From NCBI GenBank assembly GCA_015065545.1, contig SVQA01000005.1, positions 1-64,000 of the forward strand: a DNA stretch of 64,000 nucleotides, in the 5' to 3' direction. Position numbers and translations under genes: made by a program. This stretch comes from Oscillospiraceae bacterium (GTDB lineage Bacteria > Bacillota > Clostridia > Oscillospirales > Acutalibacteraceae). Position 1 is the stretch's first letter; each line of letters starts with the position of its first letter. The notes under the pieces were generated by a model, which had not been told where the DNA came from, ran no database searches, and worked only from the letters and a program-made list of their open reading frames with translations. Of the stretch, positions 10,102 through 19,735 are shown one piece after another.

Positions 10102-10144
10102 GATAATTCTCCTTTCGAAAAATAGGATTCAATATAACGGATTA

Positions 10145-10609
10145 TCAGAAGGGCAGATCGTCGTCTGAGGGCATTTCCTCAAAATCAGATGCAGCACCGC
10201 TTGCAAAAGAAGGAGCCTGCTCAGCGAAATTGTTAGCAGGAGCCTGATTGTAACCACCGCCGTAGTTCTGGCTGTAGCCTGAATTATCGCGACGCTCACC
10301 TGTAAAGGAAGCACTGTCAGCAATAACCTCTACAACATAGCGGTTTGTGCCGTCTTTTGCCTGATATGTGCGGCTCTGGAGCTGACCGTCGATAGCAATC
10401 AGAGAGCCCTTTCTGAAGTGTTTACATACAAAATCTGCGGTATAACGCCATGCAACAATATCAAAAAAGTCTGCCTGACGCTCTTCGCCGGATTTTACAT
10501 AGCTTCTGTCAACAGCAATACGGAATGTTGTAACATTTGTGCCGGACTGTGTTGTCTTAAGCTCGGGGTCAGAAACCAATCTGCCCATGAGTACTACTCT
10601 GTTAATCAT
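10145..10609 (-). CDS. ssb: Single-stranded DNA-binding protein
   Basis: 154 residues. SSB coats single-stranded DNA in replication, repair and recombination. The N-terminal OB fold (~1-105) starts MINRVVLMGRLVSDPEL and includes the conserved FRIAVDR and DFFDIVAWR segments. A Gly/Asn/Gln-rich linker leads to the acidic tip DDDLPF, the conserved peptide that recruits partner proteins. I chose ATG 10609 because AAGGACG precedes it at normal spacing; eight upstream in-frame codons would begin before the ribosome binding site. It lies between rpsF and rpsR, the usual arrangement. Confidence 0.97.
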   Translation of the reverse strand: MINRVVLMGRLVSDPELKTTQSGTNVTTFRIAVDRSYVKSGEERQADFFDIVAWRYTADFVCKHFRKGSLIAIDGQLQSRTYQAKDGTNRYVVEVIADSASFTGERRDNSGYSQNYGGGYNQAPANNFAEQAPSFASGAASDFEEMPSDDDLPF

Positions 10610-10654
10610 ACTATTCGTCCTTTCGTTTAGCACTTACGTGCCGCAAAACTGTGA

Positions 10655-10948
10655 TTATTCGTCCTTTTTGATGATGAGAGATCTGAGAACGCCGTCTGTG
10701 ATCTTGTATCTACGATCAAGCTCAGCAGGGAATTCAGCCTCAGACTCAAAGTTCATGAGAACATAGTAGCCTTCTGTCTCTTTATTGATCTGGTATGCAA
10801 GCTTTCTCTTGCCCCACTCATCAACGCTCTGCAGTGTAGCATACTTCTCGATAGTCTTCTTGAACTTCTCAACGAGAGCCTGTACAGCTTCTTCGCCGTT
10901 CTTTACGGAGAGAACCATAACGGTCTCGTAAATAGCCTTAACTGCCAT
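10655..10948 (-). CDS. rpsF: 30S ribosomal protein S6
   Basis: 97 residues, standard length. The N-terminus (AIYETVMVLS) and the later DEWGKRKLAYQINKETEGYY block are characteristic of S6, which binds the 16S rRNA platform together with S18. A strong GGAGGTG sits before the ATG. It is first in rpsF-ssb-rpsR, with a TTGACA/TATAAT promoter at 11080-11107 and a structured leader of about 130 bases. Confidence 0.97.
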   Translation of the reverse strand: MAVKAIYETVMVLSVKNGEEAVQALVEKFKKTIEKYATLQSVDEWGKRKLAYQINKETEGYYVLMNFESEAEFPAELDRRYKITDGVLRSLIIKKDE

Positions 10949-11078
10949 TTATTGCACCTCCTTATGGACATTTGGCACTGCATTTTTGCAGTGCAAGGAT
11001 GTACGCGGCCTGACCGCCGCGTCGGCTATTTCTTAAAAAGGAAAAGCCTGCTATGCGCACTTTTACACATAACAGGCT
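10949..11078 (-). promoter_or_regulatory. Structured 5' leader of rpsF (possible S6:S18 autoregulatory or attenuator RNA)
   Basis: The transcript from the promoter would begin with a long hairpin (11045-11078, AGCCTGTTATGTG paired with CGCATAGCAGGCT) followed by TTTTCCTTTTT. Then come an ACGCGGC/GCCGCGT hairpin (about 10998-11020) and a GCACTGC/GCAGTGC hairpin with a five-A loop, enclosed by ACAT/ATGT. S6:S18-binding leaders are known before rpsF in many bacteria. I cannot confirm the diagnostic CCG bulge, so the specific assignment is tentative; the hairpins themselves are clear. Confidence 0.45.
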
Positions 11079-11079
11079 A

Positions 11080-11107
11080 ATTATAACATAAGAAAACAAA
11101 TTGTCAA
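11080..11107 (-). promoter_or_regulatory. Sigma-A-type promoter of rpsF operon
   Basis: TTGACA (11102-11107) and TATAAT (11080-11085), both perfect, separated by 16 bases on the minus strand, directly before the rpsF leader. Confidence 0.85.
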
Positions 11108-11139
11108 GAATTTTATATCAAAAACAAGTTTAAACTCTG

Positions 11140-12102
11140 TTAATTGTCCACTTTCTTTTCATTTGCAGATAAATCTTTATCTCCATAAACAGGTGGATTG
11201 GGTGCTTCATCGTAAGAGTAAAAGCCTCTGCCTTTGATAGCGTTTGCTGTAGTAATAATCACAAAAGCATTGGGGTCAATCTCGTGAACAAGCAAATTTG
11301 TACGATGAACCTGCTGAGGTCTTACAGCACAAAGAAGCACTCTCTTCTCATCACGCTGATAACCGCCCTCAGCATTGAGCAGGGTTACTCCCCTGTCAAT
11401 TTTTGAGAGTATTGCATCGGTTACAGCATCGTACTTTGAAGTAACGATAAAAAGAAGTTTTCCGTTATTCCTTGACACACCGTAGAGCACGGTATCAATG
11501 AGCTTGGAATTCATAAATATGCATATTGCCGCATAAAGTGCATTCTCTATATTACCATAAACAAAAGCAGAACTTGTTACAACCAAGGCATCAATAAGTA
11601 AAATAAAATTGCCCATTGACACATGGGGCATCTTCTCGTGCATAATGCGGGAAATAATATCGGTACCACCTGTGGAACCGCCACGGTAGAATATGAGAGC
11701 AAGTCCTACACCGCAAAGAAGTCCGCCAAAAATACAAACAAGCATTCCGTCCCCATGGTAATACGACATAACTCCGTTATCTATCAAGATATTGAAAAAG
11801 TCCATCAACACTGAAGAAACCGCAGATCCAAGCACCGATCTGCCAAGGTATTTCCAGCCCAGTGCAAAACCACCCCAAAGAAAAATCGGAATATTAAGCA
11901 CAAGAGTCATAGTACCAATAGGCAAAAACGGAAAAACATAATTTAGCATTGTGCTTACACCGATAACTCCGCCGGGAGCAATATTGTTCGGTGACGTAAA
12001 AAGCACAACGGACAAAGCATAAAGAATACAGCCGAAAAAAATAATTAAATAGTCAGCAAAAAACATTCTGTCGAATTTTTCAAGAATATTCTTCTTCCTC
12101 AT
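11140..12102 (-). CDS. YitT family membrane protein (DUF161 and DUF2179)
   Basis: 320 residues. About five hydrophobic segments fill residues 15-210, including the family-typical GSTGGTDIISRI stretch after a membrane helix. A soluble C-terminal DUF2179-like domain (~220-300) carries RGVTLLNAEGGY and ends in IDPNAFVIITTANAIKGRGF. The family is widespread in Firmicutes and its transport or other function is not settled. It is last in the rplU-prp-rpmA-obg-mrnC-yitT run, 22 bases after mrnC. No separate terminator is visible before the rpsF promoter apart from the leader hairpin at 11045-11078. Confidence 0.92.
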   Translation of the reverse strand: MRKKNILEKFDRMFFADYLIIFFGCILYALSVVLFTSPNNIAPGGVIGVSTMLNYVFPFLPIGTMTLVLNIPIFLWGGFALGWKYLGRSVLGSAVSSVLMDFFNILIDNGVMSYYHGDGMLVCIFGGLLCGVGLALIFYRGGSTGGTDIISRIMHEKMPHVSMGNFILLIDALVVTSSAFVYGNIENALYAAICIFMNSKLIDTVLYGVSRNNGKLLFIVTSKYDAVTDAILSKIDRGVTLLNAEGGYQRDEKRVLLCAVRPQQVHRTNLLVHEIDPNAFVIITTANAIKGRGFYSYDEAPNPPVYGDKDLSANEKKVDN

Positions 12103-12124
12103 AAATATTCACCTCTATGAATTT

Positions 12125-12523
12125 TTATTCATTATCAGCAATAATGAATGAGAACAATTCTTTTATTCTTTCTACCCTGCCGCTAAGATAAAGATAGCCG
12201 AAAAGAGCCTCTAAACCCGTTGCAGTATGATAGTCCTTTAGGGTGCTGTTTTTTGGCACAGAGTTCACCTGAACGTTTCTGCCACGTTTAAAAACAGCCT
12301 CCTCTTCTTCTGTTAAAAGCTCAATTATTCTTTCCAAAGCCTTGGTCTGCGCATTGCAACAAACCATAGAAACCTTGTATTTATTAAGGTCTCCGACCCT
12401 TCGCGTACCCTTTGTCAAAAGATACTCTCTGACAAGCAAATCATAAACACTATCTCCTACAAAAGCAAGGGTTAGAGAAGATAATTCCTTTGGGTTTACA
12501 TCCGATGAAAATAGTTTATCCAT
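12125..12523 (-). CDS. mrnC: Mini-ribonuclease III
   Basis: 132 residues, the usual length for MrnC, an RNase III catalytic domain without a dsRNA-binding domain that matures 23S rRNA in Bacillus. Seen: LTLAFVGDSVYDLLVREYL near residue 17 (catalytic-domain signature with the conserved Asp), the LNKYKVSMVCCNAQ helix, and the C-terminal YHTATGLEALFGYLYLSGR block with the second acidic metal ligand. It lies 27 bases after obg. The usual cysS or trmH neighbours are not present. Confidence 0.95.
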   Translation of the reverse strand: MDKLFSSDVNPKELSSLTLAFVGDSVYDLLVREYLLTKGTRRVGDLNKYKVSMVCCNAQTKALERIIELLTEEEEAVFKRGRNVQVNSVPKNSTLKDYHTATGLEALFGYLYLSGRVERIKELFSFIIADNE

Positions 12524-12550
12524 ACTTATAACCTTTATTATTAAAGCTTA

Positions 12551-14181
<1,631 letters not shown>

Positions 14182-14186
14182 TTGTG

Positions 14187-14504
14187 TTACACCTCCGAAT
14201 AATTTACTGTAATGTTGATTTGGTACTGCTGTGAAAGCTCATTTATGTGGAGCTCTAAACCCCTTAAAATATCCTGTGCTTTCAGAGCATCGTGTGAAGT
14301 AAGCTTCATCATCATATAGCCGTCATTGACTTCAATATATGCAGGTACACCGATAATCTCGGTGATGGTGTTAGCAGTCATATATGCTGCCGAACTGACG
14401 GAAGCACAAACAATGTCAGAACCCTGTTCTGCATAGCCGCTGTGCCCATTCATTTCAAAACCTAACAAAAGATTTTTGTCTTTGATGAAGCAGATGTTGA
14501 TCAT
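14187..14504 (-). CDS. prp: Ribosomal-processing cysteine protease Prp
   Basis: 105 residues, normal size. Prp cleaves the N-terminal extension of L27. The catalytic pair is visible in [18 protein letters not shown]: the His of GHSGYA and the Cys of DIVCA. The gene sits between rplU and rpmA with only a few bases on either side, so all three are translated from one message. The substrate extension on L27 is present, so the pair is complete. Confidence 0.95.
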   Translation of the reverse strand: MINICFIKDKNLLLGFEMNGHSGYAEQGSDIVCASVSSAAYMTANTITEIIGVPAYIEVNDGYMMMKLTSHDALKAQDILRGLELHINELSQQYQINITVNYSEV

Positions 14505-14506
14505 AA

Positions 14507-14815
14507 TCAGCCTGCAATGGACTTGATCTCAACCTTTGTGTAAGGCTGTCTGTGTCCGAGCTTTCTCTTCTCACCCTTCTTGGGCTTGTAAGTAGCAACT
14601 GTGATCTTCTTACCCTTAGCGGTTTTAAGAACCTCACCTGTTACCTTTGCACCATCAACATAGGGGGTGCCGACAACAAGACCGTTGTCTGTGGAGATAG
14701 CAACAACCTTAAACTCAACAGTTGATGCTACTTCTGCGTCAAGCTTTTCAACGAAGATAACGTCGCCGTTTTCTACTTTGTACTGCTTGCCGCCGGTTTC
14801 GATTACTGCGTACAT
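14507..14815 (-). CDS. rplU: 50S ribosomal protein L21
   Basis: 102 residues, standard length. It starts [18 protein letters not shown] and ends with the rRNA-binding [17 protein letters not shown] block. It is first in a six-gene transcript with its own promoter (14899-14927), whose leader of about 75 bases can fold and could be an L21-type leader, though I cannot prove this. Confidence 0.97.
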   Translation of the reverse strand: MYAVIETGGKQYKVENGDVIFVEKLDAEVASTVEFKVVAISTDNGLVVGTPYVDGAKVTGEVLKTAKGKKITVATYKPKKGEKRKLGHRQPYTKVEIKSIAG

Positions 14816-14892
14816 AGTTAGTACCTATCCTTTATTTAGACTCGCTACAGTAGGCGTGATTAAAAATCAACTTATGACCCACAATAAGCGGC
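14816..14892 (-). promoter_or_regulatory. 5' leader of rplU (possible L21 leader)
   Basis: About 75 transcribed bases between the promoter and rplU hold GC-containing stretches (GCCGCTTATTGTGGG, TAATCACGCCTACTG). Ribosomal leaders are known before rplU in Firmicutes. I see no decisive conserved motif, so this is placed by position only. Confidence 0.3.
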
Positions 14893-14898
14893 TTATAC

Positions 14899-14927
14899 AC
14901 TATAACACAACAAACCTTAAATGTCAA
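14899..14927 (-). promoter_or_regulatory. Sigma-A-type promoter of rplU operon, overlapping the folD stop codon
   Basis: TTGACA (14922-14927), 17-base spacer, TATAGT (14899-14904) on the minus strand. The TGA inside TTGACA is the stop codon of the upstream lgt-folD frame (14924-14926). Confidence 0.85.
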
Positions 14928-16579
14928 CAATTATTTTGAAGTTTACAGGCTTTAAGTGTATTTTTCATAAGCATTGCAATTGTCATAGGACCTACACCGC
15001 CGGGAACGGGTGTAATCATCGATGCTTTATTCTTTACTTCATCAAAATCCACATCACCGCAAAGCTTACCGTCGTCCATTCTGTGAATACCAACATCAAT
15101 AACAACCGCACCGTCTTTAACCATATTTGCCTTAACAAATTTAGGTTTGCCTACAGCAGCTACAAGAATGTCTGCTTCTTTTGTATATTTCTTTAAATTA
15201 AGTGTTCTCGAATGTGTAATAGTAACAGTACCGTTATCGTGAAGAAGCAACATAGCCATGGGCTTACCTACAATATTGCTTCTGCCGATAACAACGCAGT
15301 TTTTGCCCTCTGCACTTACGTTGTAATGCTTTAAAATCTCCATAACTCCTGCAGGTGTACAGGGCAGGAAATCGTACTCGCCAATCATAATTTTGCCTAC
15401 ATTTGAAGCGTGGAATGCATCCACGTCCTTGTCTGCTCTGATTCTCTCAATAACAGCCTTCTCGTTAAGTCCATTAGGCAACGGAAGCTGTACAAGAATA
15501 CCGTTTACATCTGCTCTTTCGTTAAGCTCATCAATAAGATTCAAAAGTTCTTCCTCTGTGGTTTCTGCAGAAAGTGCATATTCCTCGGAGATAATGCCGC
15601 AAGCCTCACAAGCTTTTTTCTTATTATTAACATAAACTCTGGAAGCAGGGTCGTCGCCTACGATTACCACTGCAAGCTTTGCCTCTATTCCCTCTGCGTT
15701 TAAAGCCTTTATGCTTACTGCTACTTCTTCTTTAACTTTTGCTGATACGGCTTTGCCGTCCATTAACATAGCGCCCATATTTTCAACCCTCTTTCTGAAT
15801 AATACCAATAAAACAATACCAACTAAAACAAGTGCAAATGAGAGCACCTGAGATACTCTGGGAGTATAACCACCTATGCTGAAAGGCATATACAAGCTGT
15901 CTGTACGAAGTCCCTCTACCAAGGTACGCTCTACACCGTACCATACAAGGTAAAGAATAAAAATCTGACCCCTGTATTTCTGGAATTTCTTGCTGAAAAA
16001 GTGCAGAAGCACAAATCCCAGAAGACACCACAATGACTCGTAAAGGAAGCAAGGATGTACAGCTTTGCCGTTTGTGGTATCGCTTACCATTCTCCAAGGA
16101 AGTGTGGTTTCCGTACCAAAGGCTTCCTGATTCATAAAGTTGCCCCAGCGACCCATTCCCTGTCCTATAAGGAAGCCGAGTGCCGCAAGGTCCAAGGTGC
16201 CCGCAATACTGATTTTTCTTATTTTCCCTACCGTTAAGCCGCCTAAAAGAGCACCTATCAGACCGCCGTAAATAGCAAGTCCGCCTTCGTGAATCTTGAA
16301 TATATCGGCTAAATTATCCTTGTAGTTATCCCAAGAAAAGATAACATAATAGAGCCTTGCTCCGATAATTCCGGTAATAAACCCCACAATAACACAATCC
16401 AGAAGTTTGTCTTTATCAACACCGAAATATGAGGCTCTGCGGTTAGCATATAGCACAGCAAGAATAAAACCCGTTGCTATTATAAGAGCATACCAACGCA
16501 CCTCATATTCGAATATCTTAAAGGCTACTTCATTAAGGGTCATCTCAAGTCCCAGACCGGGAAATGATACATTATGCAT
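14924..16579 (-). CDS. lgt-folD: In-frame fusion: prolipoprotein diacylglyceryl transferase (Lgt) and FolD
   Basis: One frame of 551 residues. Residues 1-267 are a full-length Lgt, the membrane enzyme that moves diacylglycerol from phosphatidylglycerol to the lipobox Cys of prelipoproteins: seven hydrophobic segments, HEGGLAIYGGLIGALLGG, GQGMGRWGNFMNQEAFG and HPCFLYES. Residues 268-551 are a full-length FolD (methylene-THF dehydrogenase/methenyl-THF cyclohydrolase): YVNNKKKACE with the catalytic Lys, GILVQLPLP, DKDVDAFH, VVIGRSNIVGKPMAMLL and TPVPGGVGPMTIAML. No stop lies between them. Lgt ends on the cytoplasmic side, so a tethered cytosolic FolD is topologically possible. AGAGGG (15787-15792) lies eight bases before ATG 15778, so FolD may also be made alone (284 residues). 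GGGAGG before ATG 16579 overlaps the end of ymfH. Confidence 0.93.
   Translation of the reverse strand: MHNVSFPGLGLEMTLNEVAFKIFEYEVRWYALIIATGFILAVLYANRRASYFGVDKDKLLDCVIVGFITGIIGARLYYVIFSWDNYKDNLADIFKIHEGGLAIYGGLIGALLGGLTVGKIRKISIAGTLDLAALGFLIGQGMGRWGNFMNQEAFGTETTLPWRMVSDTTNGKAVHPCFLYESLWCLLGFVLLHFFSKKFQKYRGQIFILYLVWYGVERTLVEGLRTDSLYMPFSIGGYTPRVSQVLSFALVLVGIVLLVLFRKRVENMGAMLMDGKAVSAKVKEEVAVSIKALNAEGIEAKLAVVIVGDDPASRVYVNNKKKACEACGIISEEYALSAETTEEELLNLIDELNERADVNGILVQLPLPNGLNEKAVIERIRADKDVDAFHASNVGKIMIGEYDFLPCTPAGVMEILKHYNVSAEGKNCVVIGRSNIVGKPMAMLLLHDNGTVTITHSRTLNLKKYTKEADILVAAVGKPKFVKANMVKDGAVVIDVGIHRMDDGKLCGDVDFDEVKNKASMITPVPGGVGPMTIAMLMKNTLKACKLQNNC
15787..15792 (-). promoter_or_regulatory. Internal ribosome binding site before the FolD part
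   Basis: AGAGGG on the minus strand, eight bases before an in-frame ATG (15778) that begins MGAMLMDGK, the expected FolD N-terminus. It lies inside the joined lgt-folD frame, so separate translation of FolD is possible. Confidence 0.55.
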
Positions 16580-16581
16580 AC

Positions 16582-17847
16582 TTAACCTCCCTTAACAACA
16601 GATAGAGTTGTATTCTCTGTATCCAGAATATTTTTGAGGACTTTTTCTACATCCTCCACTGAAGCCGAAGCTACTGCATCATAATAATCAAAAACATTTC
16701 GCTTTGAGAAGAAGAAGTCTTCTACTAAATTTGCAATTGAGCTTACAGAGTTAAGCGCTGACAAGGCATCCCCGTATACCGCTCTGCGAGCATTCTCGAA
16801 ATCTTCTTTTGAAATTCCCTCTGCTTTAACTTTATTTATATATTTCTTGATAATCTCCTCTACCCTCCTGGGTTCTCTGGATTCACCCGAAAAAATAATA
16901 CTGTTAAAGCCTATACCCTCAAACAGTTCGTAGGAGAAGGTTGCATTGATAAGTCCCTCGTCCATAAGTTCACGGTACATAGGGCTTATATTGGAAGCAA
17001 GCATAAAGAGGAGAATATCAACGTATGCTACCTCCTGCTCGGTAAAGCGTTTTGAAGCATCAGCCTTAAAACCCAGATTGAAAAGAGGAATGGCAACGGG
17101 AAGAATCTGCTCGATATAGCTTTCTTTTACTTTATAAGGGTCTGTGGGAAAATGGCTTTCTACATCTACCTTTTCCTGAGATTTAAGGGATTTATCACAA
17201 ATCTCCAGAACCTCATCCACAGACACATTACCAACTACGGTAAGTGCCATATTATTAAGATTATAGTAGGTATTATAGCAGGTATAAAGCTTATCTGCAT
17301 CAATCTCTGCAATAGACTCAACTGTACCTGCAATATCAATGCGTACAGGATGCTCGTGATACATGCCTACAAGAGTGTTAAACATAACCCTCCAGTCCGC
17401 AGAATCGTCATACATCTTGATTTCCTGACCAATAATACCCTGCTCTTTCTCTACTGTCTCGGGAGTAAAATAGGGGCTTGTAACAAAGCCTAAAAGAATT
17501 TCCAGACAACGCTTAAAATTATCTGTACAAGAGAAAAGGTAGCAGGTTTTATCAAAGCTTGTGTAAGCATTGGCATTTGCACCTGTTGAAGCGTAAAGAG
17601 AAAAAGCATCTCCCTCTTCGCTCTCAAAGAGCTTATGCTCAAGATAATGGGCAATACCATCGGGCACTCTGACTTCTTCTGAGTTTACAGTAAAATGATT
17701 ATAAATACTTCCAAAAGGAGTTCCGATTATTGCATAAGTTGAATTGTAGCCCTCTTTTGGCCACACAAACACACGAAGACCTGAGGAATGCTCGATTTCG
17801 TAATATTTTTCCTGAAGCTTTTCTGATACCACTTCTTTTATCTGCAT
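16582..17847 (-). CDS. ymfH: M16 family zinc peptidase, YmfH-like (catalytic partner)
   Basis: 421 residues, two M16 halves. The inverted zinc motif HxxEH is present as HYLEHKLFE, and EQGIIGQEIKMY downstream supplies the third ligand Glu. The central and C-terminal parts match the M16 C-terminal domain pattern. I chose ATG 17847 with AGGAG ten bases upstream; an upstream in-frame GTG would overlap that site. It starts five bases after the ymfF stop codon. YmfF/YmfH pairs are common in Firmicutes, one active and one inactive; the substrate is not known. Confidence 0.92.
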   Translation of the reverse strand: MQIKEVVSEKLQEKYYEIEHSSGLRVFVWPKEGYNSTYAIIGTPFGSIYNHFTVNSEEVRVPDGIAHYLEHKLFESEEGDAFSLYASTGANANAYTSFDKTCYLFSCTDNFKRCLEILLGFVTSPYFTPETVEKEQGIIGQEIKMYDDSADWRVMFNTLVGMYHEHPVRIDIAGTVESIAEIDADKLYTCYNTYYNLNNMALTVVGNVSVDEVLEICDKSLKSQEKVDVESHFPTDPYKVKESYIEQILPVAIPLFNLGFKADASKRFTEQEVAYVDILLFMLASNISPMYRELMDEGLINATFSYELFEGIGFNSIIFSGESREPRRVEEIIKKYINKVKAEGISKEDFENARRAVYGDALSALNSVSSIANLVEDFFFSKRNVFDYYDAVASASVEDVEKVLKNILDTENTTLSVVKGG

Positions 17848-17852
17848 AACTC

Positions 17853-19118
17853 TCACTCTCCTCTAAGAATATAGACTGTATCGAGGGTGAGCTTGTTTGC
17901 AGCTTCTACGATCTGTTCCTTTGTAACAGCATCAAAAGCAGCTACAGCCTCCTCAACAGACATAAGTTTTTTGTCACCAAGCTGTGATACATACCACTCG
18001 GTATTTCCGCCTACACTATCGCAGATACTTACAAAGCTGTTGATAGCGGCAAGCTTTGCAAATTTTATTTCATCATCGGAAACATCGCCGTTTCTGATTG
18101 CCTCAAGCTCTGCTTCCATAGCTTTTCTTGCTTTTTCTATATTTTCAAACTCAACTCCGCTTTCAACTACCATAATGCCCTTTACTCTGTGCAGTCTGCT
18201 GACACAATAGTAGCATAAGCTCTGCTTTTCTCTCACATTAGTAAAGAATTTCGAATGAGCACTGCCTCCGAGAATAGTACACATAAGACGCATTGGGATG
18301 ATGTCGTCGTCCAGAGATGAGCAGTCTGTTCTGTATCCCATAAGGAGCTTTGCCTGAGAAACCTCCATAGTTTCTGTATGCTCAACCGCAGCCTCCGCTC
18401 TGTCAACCAAAGTTGTAAACACAGAGCAAGCATCACGTTCGATAGCAGAAAACTTCTCTGTGAATACTTTTTCTGCAGTTTGTGAGGAAGATTCGCCCAC
18501 ATAGAAAATCTCGAACACAGCAGTAGAGAGCAGTTTTTTCCAAGCATCAAAAAGAGCTTTGGGAGTTACCTCATTTATAAGCTCCTTATTGCCGTATTTA
18601 CGCAGAGCAAATGCCTCACCTTTGCACATTACTTCAAGGAGTTTATTGTTTGCATAAACACGCTTGTCGCCAAGCTCGCTGTCTGCCATATCGATAAGCT
18701 GACGTCTTTCCTGCTCAACCTCATCCTCAAGGAAAGCACCGTTCTCTACAAGAGGTTCAAACATAACCTTGCAAAGAAGCTGTGAAAGCTCCTCGGAAAT
18801 GCTTTCGCTAGTTAGTGCATAACGGTCATCAATGCCCGAAACAGAAAATGAAAGTGCCTGCATCTCGCCGATTTTTTGTACCGAACCTGTAAGTGAAGCA
18901 CCATAAAGGGAACTTAATTTCTTTGAAAGTTCGGTAAAATCGGGATACTCCTTACAAGAACGGGTCATAACCTGAGAAAGAAGGGCAAAAGCCGCAACGT
19001 TCTCTGTGGTAAGCGGTACCATAGCCACCGCTGTAATCTTCATTGTTTTGAATCGATTGTCTTTTACGGTAGAAAAATACACACCCGGTGCAATTTCTCT
19101 GCGCTCAATGGTATTCAA
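17853..19118 (-). CDS. ymfF: M16 family peptidase-like protein, YmfF-like (non-catalytic partner)
   Basis: 421 residues with M16 fold signatures (LSSLYGASLTGSVQKIG, RLHRVKGIMVVESGVE). Where HxxEH should lie, near residue 45, the sequence reads FALLSQVMTRSCKEYP, so the zinc ligands are missing and this is the inactive half of the pair. I chose TTG 19118 because GGAGG lies eight bases upstream; earlier in-frame TTG codons overlap that site. It is first in ymfF-ymfH-lgt/folD, with a promoter at 19167-19195. Confidence 0.9.
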   Translation of the reverse strand: MNTIERREIAPGVYFSTVKDNRFKTMKITAVAMVPLTTENVAAFALLSQVMTRSCKEYPDFTELSKKLSSLYGASLTGSVQKIGEMQALSFSVSGIDDRYALTSESISEELSQLLCKVMFEPLVENGAFLEDEVEQERRQLIDMADSELGDKRVYANNKLLEVMCKGEAFALRKYGNKELINEVTPKALFDAWKKLLSTAVFEIFYVGESSSQTAEKVFTEKFSAIERDACSVFTTLVDRAEAAVEHTETMEVSQAKLLMGYRTDCSSLDDDIIPMRLMCTILGGSAHSKFFTNVREKQSLCYYCVSRLHRVKGIMVVESGVEFENIEKARKAMEAELEAIRNGDVSDDEIKFAKLAAINSFVSICDSVGGNTEWYVSQLGDKKLMSVEEAVAAFDAVTKEQIVEAANKLTLDTVYILRGE

Positions 19119-19166
19119 GTGCAATACCTCCAAACATAAATTTGCATAATAAAAAAATACATATTT

Positions 19167-19195
19167 ATTATATCAATAAATAACAGTTACATCAA
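19167..19195 (-). promoter_or_regulatory. Promoter of ymfF-ymfH-lgt/folD
   Basis: TTGATG (19190-19195), 17-base spacer, perfect TATAAT (19167-19172) on the minus strand. Confidence 0.7.
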
Positions 19196-19224
19196 CAATA
19201 AATTCAAAAAATTCAAAAAAAATC

Positions 19225-19253
19225 TTGACATTTGAAAGCTCTTGATATATAAT
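19225..19253 (+). promoter_or_regulatory. Promoter of tRNA-Gly(GCC)
   Basis: Perfect TTGACA (19225-19230) and TATAAT (19248-19253) with a 17-base spacer, 20 bases before the tRNA. Confidence 0.85.
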
Positions 19254-19273
19254 GGTCAAGCAGTCGAAAATTT

Positions 19274-19349
19274 GCGGATGTAGCTCATCCGGTAGAGCGC
19301 CACCTTGCCAAGGTGGAGGTAGCGAGTTCGAGCCTCGTCATCCGCTCCA
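19274..19349 (+). tRNA. tRNA-Gly (anticodon GCC), CCA encoded
   Basis: The acceptor stem GCGGATG pairs with CATCCGC. The anticodon arm CCACC-TTGCCAA-GGTGG gives GCC. The T arm contains GAGTTCGAGCCTC. CCA follows the discriminator T. A terminator hairpin (CCGTCGCA/TGCGACGG plus T tract, 19352-19388) follows directly. Confidence 0.96.
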
Positions 19350-19351
19350 TT

Positions 19352-19388
19352 CCGTCGCAGACGTTGTTTGCGACGGATTTTTATTTTT
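19352..19388 (+). terminator. Terminator after tRNA-Gly(GCC)
   Basis: CCGTCGCA and TGCGACGG form an eight-base stem followed by ATTTTTATTTTT. Confidence 0.85.
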
Positions 19389-19424
19389 ATAATTTCGGCT
19401 AAATCAGATAAGGAGTAATATTTT

Positions 19425-19673
19425 ATGAAATACACATACATCACCCACGGCGTATGCTCCAGACAGATTGTTCTTGAGCTTGAAGGTACAACTATTAAGG
19501 AAGCCGCCTTCATCGGCGGTTGCCACGGTAACACACAGGGTATTGCCGCCCTTGTAAAAGGTATGGAAGCAGAGGATGCTATCGAGCGACTTGAGGGTAT
19601 CAACTGCGGCGGCAGAGGTACTTCCTGCCCTGACCAGCTTGCAACTGCACTCAAAGAAGCTCTTGACCTTTAA
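19425..19673 (+). CDS. TSCPD domain protein
   Basis: 82 residues, the whole protein being one TSCPD domain: GGCHGNTQGIAALVKGM and the name-giving RGTSCPDQLA near the C-terminus with conserved cysteines. This domain is found at the C-terminus of some class II ribonucleotide reductases and as small stand-alone proteins; the role of the short form is not known. AAGGAG stands nine bases before ATG. Single gene followed by a strong terminator. Confidence 0.93.
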   Translation: MKYTYITHGVCSRQIVLELEGTTIKEAAFIGGCHGNTQGIAALVKGMEAEDAIERLEGINCGGRGTSCPDQLATALKEALDL

Positions 19674-19693
19674 TACTATCCAGCAAAGATTAA

Positions 19694-19728
19694 GGCGGTA
19701 CAGCTCTAAACTGTACCGCCTGTTTTTT
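19694..19728 (+). terminator. Terminator after TSCPD gene
   Basis: GGCGGTACAG/CTGTACCGCC perfect ten-base stem with seven-base loop and TGTTTTTT. It lies between convergent genes and may also shield apgM, although the minus side has a weak T tract. Confidence 0.9.
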
Positions 19729-19735
19729 ATCTTTA

